A DNA stretch of 64,000 nucleotides from Paenibacillus kyungheensis (GTDB lineage: Bacteria; Bacillota; Bacilli; Paenibacillales; Paenibacillaceae), in NCBI RefSeq assembly GCF_028606985.1, contig NZ_CP117416.1:4589001-4653000 (forward strand), given 5' to 3'. Positions 58,403-64,000 of this stretch are shown here, piece after piece. The notes beneath the pieces are model-generated. The model worked only from the letters and a program-made list of their open reading frames with translations. It was not told where the DNA came from and ran no database searches. The position numbers and the translations under genes were made by a program. Within the stretch, counting starts at the first letter, position 1. Each line of letters starts with the position of its first letter.

Positions 58403-58447
58403 TCCGTTCTGTTATCGATCTGATATAGAATAAAATATGTATAAAAT

Positions 58448-58505
58448 AAAGAACGATACATTCCTGTTGGCGAACTTTATCGCTAAGGAAGTATCGTTCT
58501 TTTTT
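58448..58505 (+). terminator. Terminator of the PLD-family gene
   Basis: AAAGAACGATAC(A)TTCCT pairs with AGGAAGTATCGTTCTTT (one bulged A) and is followed by T; a stem of about 16 bp with a 20-base loop. Confidence 0.85.
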
Positions 58506-58537
58506 ACGATACCTAAAGTCAAAAATATCAAAAAGGG

Positions 58538-58566
58538 TTTACAAGTCCTTTTTTTCGTTATATAAT
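58538..58566 (+). promoter_or_regulatory. Promoter of the lipase gene
   Basis: TTTACA (58538-58543), 17 bases, TATAAT (58561-58566); about 57 bases before the ATG at 58623. Confidence 0.75.
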
Positions 58567-58622
58567 AATTCATATTTTGGTAAATTTATGTATTAAATTC
58601 TAACACAAAAGGGAGATTGGTT

Positions 58623-59231
58623 ATGAAAAAAGTGAGTTCATCTTTTCGTTTGATGCTAACTGTATTGCTAGTATTTGCATGTAGTGTAGGGGTATTTGCA
58701 CCTCAGCAAGCAAAAGCGGCTACAACACGTACACCGGTTATTTTCGTTCATGGTCTTGGGGGAACAGCTAGTAACTTTACCTACATAGAAAGCTACCTAA
58801 GTCGTCAAGGATGGGCTTCTAACGAATTATATGCAATTGAACTTCCTAGTAAAAGCGGTAACCAACTGCTTAATGCAGCTACAATCAGTCGCAAAGTCGA
58901 TGAAGTTCTAGCTCAAACAGGTAGCCAAAAAGTAAATATTGTCGCTCATAGTATGGGCGGTGCTAACAGTCTGTATTATATTTTGAACAACGGTGGTCTT
59001 TCAAAAGTAGACAAATTAGTAACTATCGGTGGTGCTAACCGCTTAACGACTAACAGAGCACCTGACGGAATCAAAGTCACTTCGATCTATACGATCAATG
59101 ATCAGATCGTAGCAAACCAATTATCTATGCTAGACGGAGCAAACAATATTCGTGTCTTCGGCATGGCTCATATCGGATTATTATACAGCCCTTCTGTAAG
59201 TGGTCTGATCAAGACAGCACTGGAAGAATAG
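58623..59231 (+). CDS. lipA: Secreted triacylglycerol lipase/esterase, LipA type
   Basis: 202 residues from the ATG at 58623, seven bases after AAGGGAG. The signal peptide ends near residue 32 (QQAKA), leaving a mature protein of about 170 residues, the small lid-less alpha/beta hydrolase size of B. subtilis LipA. Oxyanion region VIFVHGLGGTASNF; nucleophile Ser110 in AHSMGG, with the Ala replacing the first Gly that is typical of Bacillus lipases; acid Asp160 (TINDQIV); His183 (MAHIGLLYS). Also close are VTIGGANRLTT and SMLDGANN. Monocistronic. Confidence 0.93.
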   Translation: MKKVSSSFRLMLTVLLVFACSVGVFAPQQAKAATTRTPVIFVHGLGGTASNFTYIESYLSRQGWASNELYAIELPSKSGNQLLNAATISRKVDEVLAQTGSQKVNIVAHSMGGANSLYYILNNGGLSKVDKLVTIGGANRLTTNRAPDGIKVTSIYTINDQIVANQLSMLDGANNIRVFGMAHIGLLYSPSVSGLIKTALEE

Positions 59232-59253
59232 TTGTACTTACCACAATAGCGAA

Positions 59254-59288
59254 AAGCTGACCTTTATTTCTAAGGTCAGCTTTTTTTA
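59254..59288 (+). terminator. Terminator of lipA
   Basis: AAAGCTGACCTT, loop TATTTCT, AAGGTCAGCTTT then TTTT: perfect 12-bp stem. Confidence 0.92.
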
Positions 59289-59322
59289 TGCGATAACTCG
59301 GTAGTGTCTATCTTTATTTATT

Positions 59323-60837
59323 TTACAACATCGGAGAAATCAATCGGGCTGCCGATTCTACTAGACGTTGCACTACTTTACGACAGGCAAATCGATCTTG
59401 AATAATTAAGCTGGCAGAATTCAGATCACGTTCAAAATCTCGTACCATCTGATGAACACTTTCCGTTTCTACAAGTAAAGCATTCACTTCAAAATTCAGA
59501 TGAAAACTACGCATATCCATATTCGCTGTTCCAATCGTAGCAATCTCCCCGTCTACAATGAGCAGTTTGGAATGTAAAAATCCTTTTTCATATTCATAGA
59601 TGCGTACACCTGCTTCGAGCAAAGTCACAAAATACGAATGAGACGCATAAAAAGGAAGTCGTTTATCCGGCTTACCTGGGAAAAGTATACGGACATCTAA
59701 TCCAGATAATGCCGCCATCCGCAATGCTGTGAGTATACTTTCGTCCGGTATAAAGTACGGAGTTGCTAACCAGACCGATTGCTTCGCCGAGGTAATCATG
59801 GAAAAAAAGACATGTTTGAGCACACGTAGATCATTATCCGGCCCACTTGCAATCATCTGGACTGCTCCATGTTGAGAAGCGATTAATCGCGGAGAAAAGT
59901 ATACTTGATCCAGACAAGTCTCTCCTGTCACATGCAGCCAATCTTGTAAAAAGATAATCTGCAACGTACGTACACCTTCGCCTCTGATCTGCATATGAGT
60001 ATCCCGCCAGAATCCATACGTCTGACTGCGACTTAGATATTCATCGCCTACATTAAGCCCACCGATAAATCCAATATTGCCATCGATCACTACAATTTTG
60101 CGGTGATTCCGATAATTCACCTGACTGGATAATAATAAAATACGTGCTTCGCCAAATATACCGACTTGTACTCCTGCTTCCCTCATCTCTTGTAGAAACA
60201 AACGAGGTAACTGCATACTTCCTACAGCGTCCACCATAAAACGAACTTCTATACCAGCCTGTGCTTTTTCAATAAGAATCTGCTGAATACGTGTGCCGAT
60301 ATCATCTGCACGATAAATATAATATTCCATATGAATATGATGTTCAGCTGTTTCTAGCGCTTCCAACAAGGCGGTAAACGTCTGTCCACCATTGGTCAAA
60401 ATAGTCGTTTCGGTCGCTTGTGAAACAGGTGTAACCGCTAATCGTTGAGACAATTGCAATAAGCGCTGATGATCTTCACGTAACGACGATAGATCAAGTG
60501 CAGTCTGCATCCCTGCATTTTCAATCATCTGATACACTTGCCGATCTCGCTTAGCTTTCTTTTCATACTTATGACGCTTGAATACATTTTGTCCAAACCA
60601 GAAGTAGAAAAAGACACCTACGACCGGCAACAAAGCCAACAGCAAAATCCATGCCATTGTGACCGCTGGCTGACGATTATCTATAAAAATAATAAATCCG
60701 ATCGATATAACACTGAGTGTGGAAAATATACTAATGATCGTACCTGTTGTTGGGCCCAGTAGATCAAACCCTACATAATACAGACCAAATAACATAATGA
60801 TAATCAGTACCCCTAGCACACTTTTACGCAATATCAT
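59323..60837 (-). CDS. cls: Cardiolipin synthase
   Basis: Condenses two phosphatidylglycerols to cardiolipin and glycerol. 504 residues: two N-terminal membrane helices (about 5-50 and 60-82), then two PLD domains with intact HKD motifs, NHRKIVVIDG (His245) and LHSKLLIVDG (His422). Start drawn at ATG 60837; the in-frame TTG at 60831 has better spacing from AGGAG (nine bases) and may be the real start. Convergent with lipA. Confidence 0.93.
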   Translation of the reverse strand: MILRKSVLGVLIIIMLFGLYYVGFDLLGPTTGTIISIFSTLSVISIGFIIFIDNRQPAVTMAWILLLALLPVVGVFFYFWFGQNVFKRHKYEKKAKRDRQVYQMIENAGMQTALDLSSLREDHQRLLQLSQRLAVTPVSQATETTILTNGGQTFTALLEALETAEHHIHMEYYIYRADDIGTRIQQILIEKAQAGIEVRFMVDAVGSMQLPRLFLQEMREAGVQVGIFGEARILLLSSQVNYRNHRKIVVIDGNIGFIGGLNVGDEYLSRSQTYGFWRDTHMQIRGEGVRTLQIIFLQDWLHVTGETCLDQVYFSPRLIASQHGAVQMIASGPDNDLRVLKHVFFSMITSAKQSVWLATPYFIPDESILTALRMAALSGLDVRILFPGKPDKRLPFYASHSYFVTLLEAGVRIYEYEKGFLHSKLLIVDGEIATIGTANMDMRSFHLNFEVNALLVETESVHQMVRDFERDLNSASLIIQDRFACRKVVQRLVESAARLISPML

Positions 60838-60948
60838 CCACTCCTGTCTTTCTCTTCAAAGTATGTACGTAACTTCACCACAGTATGTCGCATAACTTCG
60901 TTATAACTATATCTTGCTTTACCAGAAATTACACTTTATTCATCTTTC

Positions 60949-60977
60949 TTGACAAACATTATTTAAAAGATAATAAT
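60949..60977 (+). promoter_or_regulatory. Promoter of the TetR-SMR operon
   Basis: TTGACA (60949-60954), 17 bases, AATAAT (60972-60977), directly followed by the palindrome at 60982-60997. Confidence 0.7.
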
Positions 60978-60981
60978 ATTA

Positions 60982-60997
60982 CCTAACGACCGTTAGG
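60982..60997 (+). promoter_or_regulatory. TetR-type operator
   Basis: CCTAACGACCGTTAGG, inverted repeat of seven-base arms around AC, between the -10 box and the tetR ATG. The form is typical of TetR-family operators and suggests autoregulation of the whole unit. Confidence 0.75.
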
Positions 60998-61008
60998 AAG
61001 GTGTCTAT

Positions 61009-61605
61009 ATGACGACAAAGCCACAGTTATTAACGATAGCTCTTTCTCAGTTTGCACAACATGGATATGAAGGCACTTCTTTGGCTGATATCGCTAGTGA
61101 AGCAGGGATCAAAAAACCTTCGATCTATGCTCATTTTAAAAGCAAAGAAGATTTGTTTCTGAATGTACTTCGTCAGACTTTTCGTGAATTTAAGCGACGA
61201 ATTATTCGTTATATGATTCATCATGTTGATATCCCGTTACAAGATCGGTTGTATCAATTGATCGCCTTTTTGCAACAACAGTATTCAGATGATGCGATGA
61301 TCAAATTCGTTATGCGGATGTGTTTTTTTCCACATTCGGCTTCCGAAAAAGAAATTATCCCTCTAGTGTATGCGCTAATTGATGATTTGGAAGCAAGGCT
61401 GTTGCGATTATTGGATGTGCACGTAGATCAACATCATCTGCAATTGGTAGTATCTACAACCGAAGCTGCCAAAGGATATATGACTGTCGTCGATGGAGTC
61501 ATGATCGATATGTTGTACAGTGAACCTTCTCGATCGGTGCAACGGTTAAATGTAATTTTCCCTATTTACTGGCGCGGGATTACGCTATCGGCAACAACGA
61601 CTTAA
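61009..61605 (+). CDS. TetR/AcrR family transcriptional regulator
   Basis: 198 residues. The N-terminal HTH is typical: ALSQFAQHGYEGTSLADIASEAGIKKPSIYAHFKSKEDLF. The C-terminal ligand domain is unassigned. ATG preceded by GGAAGG. It is followed after about 40 bases by two SMR transporter genes and by a sugar kinase, and probably represses all of them through the palindrome at 60982-60997. The inducer is probably an exported cation (inference). Confidence 0.92.
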   Translation: MTTKPQLLTIALSQFAQHGYEGTSLADIASEAGIKKPSIYAHFKSKEDLFLNVLRQTFREFKRRIIRYMIHHVDIPLQDRLYQLIAFLQQQYSDDAMIKFVMRMCFFPHSASEKEIIPLVYALIDDLEARLLRLLDVHVDQHHLQLVVSTTEAAKGYMTVVDGVMIDMLYSEPSRSVQRLNVIFPIYWRGITLSATTT

Positions 61606-61646
61606 TTGAAACTGCTTAACGAGCAACAAAGGAGATTGGAATAATT

Positions 61647-62012
61647 ATGAATCGCAATTGGTTATACGTATTAATAGGAGGATGTATCGAAGTGGTCTGG
61701 GTATCCGGACTAAAACACGCTGCAACTCCCTTTGAATGGTTACTTACCGCTGTAGGTATAGCGATCAGCTTTTATCTTATTATCAAAGCATCTACTCGCT
61801 TACCTGTCGGTACAGTCTATGCCGTCTTTACTGGAATTGGTACAGCTGGAACAGTCGCTGCTGAAATGATTATTTTCGGTGAACCTTTCCACTGGCTCAA
61901 AGTGATCCTGATTCTTGTATTGATGATCGGTGTCGCTGGATTGAAATTAGTCACTGATAATGGTGCCAAAGAAGAAGCTCATTCTGCTACAGTGAAAGCA
62001 GGTGAAGCATAA
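61647..62012 (+). CDS. ykkC: Small multidrug resistance protein, YkkC-like
   Basis: 121 residues in four membrane helices. The conserved glutamate of SMR proteins is in GCIEVVWVSGLKHA. The sequence closely recalls YkkC of B. subtilis (LPVGTVYAVFTGIGTAGTV, GLKLVT) with a hydrophilic tail of about 20 residues. YkkC works with YkkD as a heterodimer exporting guanidinium or drugs. AAAGGAG before the ATG. Its stop overlaps the ykkD start (TAATG). Confidence 0.88.
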   Translation: MNRNWLYVLIGGCIEVVWVSGLKHAATPFEWLLTAVGIAISFYLIIKASTRLPVGTVYAVFTGIGTAGTVAAEMIIFGEPFHWLKVILILVLMIGVAGLKLVTDNGAKEEAHSATVKAGEA

Positions 62013-62326
62013 TGTCTTGGATCGCATTGGTAGTGGCTGGTGGATTTGAAGTGGTTGGTGTAATTATGATGAATCGTATTGTTCGTCATAAGTCTTTGCT
62101 CAATTATCTTTTAATGATTTTGACATTTGCAGGTAGCTTCTCTTGTCTAACGATTGCTATGAACGGTATTCCGATGGGAACAGCTTATGCGATCTGGACA
62201 GGAATCGGTACAGTCGGCGGTACATTAGTCGGCATGTTGATGTACGGCGAAGCCAAAAGTGGACTGCGGATTTTATTTATCGCGATGATTATTGCGTCAG
62301 CGATAGGACTTAAATTGATTGCGTAA
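62012..62326 (+). CDS. ykkD: Small multidrug resistance protein, YkkD-like
   Basis: 104 residues, four helices, key glutamate in GGFEVVGVIMMNRIV, and IPMGTAYAIWTGIGTVGG as in YkkD of B. subtilis. It is the short partner of the paired SMR exporter encoded just before it; the one-base overlap (TAATG) couples their translation. Unlike B. subtilis ykkCD there is no guanidine-I riboswitch ahead of the pair. Confidence 0.88.
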   Translation: MSWIALVVAGGFEVVGVIMMNRIVRHKSLLNYLLMILTFAGSFSCLTIAMNGIPMGTAYAIWTGIGTVGGTLVGMLMYGEAKSGLRILFIAMIIASAIGLKLIA

Positions 62327-62340
62327 GAGGTGAATCATAT

Positions 62341-63282
62341 TTGATTACAACAGTTACGTTAAATACAGCACTAGATATTATTTATCGTGCTCCTGCTTTT
62401 CATATGGATCAGGTGCACCGCTTACCGGGGATTACTGTTCCTGGTGGCAAAGGGATCAATGCTGCACGTGTGATTCATACTCTTGGTGAATCCGTGACAG
62501 CGACAGGGTTTGTGGCAGGCTACAATGGACAGAAAATGCAATTTCTGTTGCAACAAGAAGGCGTACGCTGTGAATTTATCGAAGTCCAAGGCGAGACAAG
62601 GCTGGCGATCACTGTACTGGATCAACAACAAGGTACACAGACAGAATTGATCGAGCAAGCTTCTTCGTATGTCACCCCTGAATCTTTGATCCTTTTGGAA
62701 CAGCAGATTGAAAAAGCAGCCCGTACGTCAGCATGGGTATTATTTTCCGGTAGTATTCCTGAAGGTTGCCCTGCTGATCTGTATGCTACACTGATTCAGA
62801 TCGCCAAAGCACAGGGTGCCCAAACAGCACTAGATGCAAGTGGAGAAGCATTACGTTACGGCTTACAAGCTTCTCCTGATCTGGTGAAGCCTAATGAAGA
62901 TGAAGCTTGCGCATGGGCGGGCATTCCTACGGCTGATCACTATTCTGACCAGACCTTAGACGATGTATTAACCGCTATGCTGGATCATGGGGTACAAATG
63001 GCTACGATCTCTTTAGGCAAACATGGCGCGATAGCTGCTCAAGGCTCTGCACGTTATCGACTGCATGTGCCACAGCTTGATATTGTGAGCGCGCTTGGTA
63101 GTGGAGATGCGATGGCAGCAGGTATGGTAACAGCCGCTTATCGCGGAGCAGAACTGGCTGAGATGCTTCGATATGGCGCTGCTTGCGGAAGTGCATGTGC
63201 CCTTCAACCGATCGCTGGTAAAGTAGATCTACAAGACGTACAACATATCCTTCAGCACATAAAAATAACCCCTGAGTCATAA
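62341..63282 (+). CDS. PfkB-family hexose-phosphate kinase (1-phosphofructokinase type)
   Basis: 313 residues, TTG start at 62341 with AGAGGTGA upstream. N-terminal TVTLNTALDIIYRA and GGKGINAARVIHTLGE, and the ATP/catalytic segment SALGSGDAMAAGMV with the catalytic Asp, place it in the FruK/LacC subgroup of PfkB. No fru or lac genes lie nearby; the position after an SMR pair is unusual, so the substrate (fructose-1-phosphate or tagatose-6-phosphate) is uncertain. Probably co-transcribed with tetR-ykkC-ykkD. Confidence 0.87.
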   Translation: MITTVTLNTALDIIYRAPAFHMDQVHRLPGITVPGGKGINAARVIHTLGESVTATGFVAGYNGQKMQFLLQQEGVRCEFIEVQGETRLAITVLDQQQGTQTELIEQASSYVTPESLILLEQQIEKAARTSAWVLFSGSIPEGCPADLYATLIQIAKAQGAQTALDASGEALRYGLQASPDLVKPNEDEACAWAGIPTADHYSDQTLDDVLTAMLDHGVQMATISLGKHGAIAAQGSARYRLHVPQLDIVSALGSGDAMAAGMVTAAYRGAELAEMLRYGAACGSACALQPIAGKVDLQDVQHILQHIKITPES

Positions 63283-63294
63283 TACACTCAGGGG
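63259..63294. terminator. Bidirectional terminator after the PfkB kinase
   Basis: CCCCTGAGT, eight-base loop, ACTCAGGGG: perfect nine-bp stem. T-rich ATTTTGG follows on the plus strand; TTATTTTT follows on the minus strand, where it ends the small gene at 63288. Confidence 0.8.
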
Positions 63295-63488
63295 ATTTTG
63301 GTGTGCGAACCAAATCGAACATCCATATAAATATGACCTGTATCCCCATCGCTTACCACAAAATTAATTTCTTGTGGCACTAATTCTTTTAACGCATACT
63401 GACGCGCCCAATCGAGCGATGGAAATTCCGCTTTTCTGTCTACTGCTTTTACGACAATACATTGTTTGAGGCAATGATATTTATTCAA
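63288..63488 (-). CDS. Small protein of unknown function
   Basis: 66 residues from a TTG start, nine bases after GGGAGG, which is why I keep this short frame. Its stop codon falls inside the stem of the terminator. Soluble, with a helix (SLDWARQYALKELVP) and a short strand region (INFVVSDGDTGHIYMDVRF). No family recognised. Convergent with the PfkB gene. Confidence 0.6.
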   Translation of the reverse strand: MNKYHCLKQCIVVKAVDRKAEFPSLDWARQYALKELVPQEINFVVSDGDTGHIYMDVRFGSHTKIP

Positions 63489-63581
63489 GGCAGTAAACCT
63501 CCCTTATCAATCATTAGACCACAGCAACTCATTTGACACATCTAATTGGAAAAAAATTACTTATTTCTGTATAAGATAAAA

Positions 63582-63623
63582 AAAATCCCTATTTCAGATA
63601 ACACTCTTCATGAAATAGGGAAT
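63582..63623 (-). terminator. Terminator of the TorD-family gene
   Basis: Minus-strand ATTCCCTATTTCA pairs with TGAAATAGGGAT around a 14-base loop and is followed by eight T. Confidence 0.88.
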
Positions 63624-63628
63624 ACTCT

Positions 63629-64000
63629 TTACGTTAAGCGAGTAACAATCTTTTGAAGTTCTTGCAAATCATTTTGCAGATATGTCGGTAGCATCTGAGC
63701 CCATTCACGATACAATGGACTGCATGTGGTTTTACCAAGTTCAGCACAGAATGAAGGAACCCACGGAATTAAATAATGTTCCAAAAATTCAATTTGCATT
63801 TGAGCGATCATTTTACGGTTAGATGAATGCATATCTGTCTCCGCAGAACGCTCAGCTAATAATGCCATAAATTCTAACTCAATACCGATATGATCATCTG
63901 TTTCGTGATCCATTTTTTTGAAAGCAATCCCTGCACGTGCATATACTGCATTGACTACAGCTTCATAAGCGGTACGTCCTTGCTCATTTGTCACATAATA
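63629..64000 (-). CDS. TorD-family molecular chaperone, 5' end outside window
   Basis: The frame is open to the window edge; the GTG at 63994 is probably internal because upstream codons (Tyr-Tyr) continue the frame and the family is usually near 200 residues. All-helical sequence with the TorD/DmsD marker DDHIGIELEFMALLAER and later EFLEHYLIPWVPSFCAEL. TorD proteins bind twin-arginine leaders and help load the molybdenum cofactor into anaerobic respiratory enzymes, so a DMSO-reductase-type enzyme is likely upstream (outside the window). Confidence 0.75.
   Translation of the reverse strand, partial: YYVTNEQGRTAYEAVVNAVYARAGIAFKKMDHETDDHIGIELEFMALLAERSAETDMHSSNRKMIAQMQIEFLEHYLIPWVPSFCAELGKTTCSPLYREWAQMLPTYLQNDLQELQKIVTRLT

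Noticed and set aside
60838-61008. Guanidine-I (ykkC) riboswitch before the SMR operon
   Set aside because: The leader after the predicted start is too short and lacks the conserved ACGR-type cores; a TetR palindrome is found instead.

Overview
The window looks like chromosomal DNA of a low-to-moderate GC Gram-positive bacterium of the Paenibacillaceae. The basis is the gene order (atp operon flanked by glyA-upp-wecB on one side and DUF1146-murA-mbl-flhO-flhP-fabZ on the other; DUF5693-csaB-tagA-tagO), the SLH-type cell surface proteins with a pyruvylated wall polysaccharide, and strong AGGAGG ribosome binding sites with many TTG/GTG starts. Most genes lie on the minus strand. I see no rRNA, tRNA, insertion sequence, prophage or CRISPR array.

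Layout. 1-5.8 kb: the start of a secreted phosphodiester-glycosidase-type protein, metK, a small secreted protein, and a 756-residue secreted S-layer-like protein with tandem in-frame translation starts. 6.2-15.6 kb: a giant SLH-domain surface protein with an almost perfect sigma-D promoter, then the wall-polysaccharide genes tagO, tagA, csaB and a DUF5693 membrane protein. 15.8-23.6 kb: pgcA, fabZ, a small EpuA-family protein, the flagellar rod genes flhP and flhO, mbl, murA and a DUF1146 protein. 24.0-31.4 kb: the complete atp operon in the order atpZ-I-B-E-F-H-A-G-D-C. 31.6-41.2 kb: wecB, upp, glyA and ywlG behind a ZTP riboswitch, ywlE, a Sua5 homologue, a rodA-type SEDS gene, prmC and prfA. 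41.5-47.4 kb: an aldo/keto reductase, an unknown membrane protein, ychF, a chemotaxis receptor and a hypothetical gene. 47.5-56.7 kb: an eight-gene, tightly overlapping carotenoid operon (three CrtN/CrtI/CrtP-type oxidoreductases, CrtM, a DUF422 protein, acyltransferase, glycosyltransferase, type 2 IPP isomerase). 56.9-64 kb: a PLD-family protein, a LipA-type lipase, cardiolipin synthase, a TetR regulator with two paired SMR transporters and a PfkB sugar kinase, a small unknown gene and a truncated TorD-family gene.

How it fits together. wecB supplies UDP-ManNAc, TagO and TagA build the lipid-linked GlcNAc-ManNAc unit, and CsaB adds the pyruvate ketals that SLH domains bind. The giant SLH protein is therefore a likely client of enzymes encoded beside it, and its sigma-D promoter ties it to motility, as does the similar promoter in front of flhO. 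Murein and shape genes (murA, mbl, rodA) and the envelope lipid genes (carotenoid operon, cls, PLD protein, lipase) make this a largely envelope-centred segment.

Main surprises. (1) spoIID, spoIIQ, spoIIID and ywmB are absent between DUF1146/murA and mbl, and spoIIR is absent between prmC and the Sua5 gene. All are expected there in related spore formers, so the lineage may have lost sporulation. (2) metK has no recognisable S-box but has a near-perfect palindrome over its promoter and a terminator-like hairpin at the very start of the transcript. (3) The S-layer-like gene has two in-frame starts, each with its own ribosome binding site. (4) A YkkCD-type transporter pair sits under a TetR operator with no guanidine riboswitch. 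Promoter and operator calls are pattern matches by eye and none was tested computationally.
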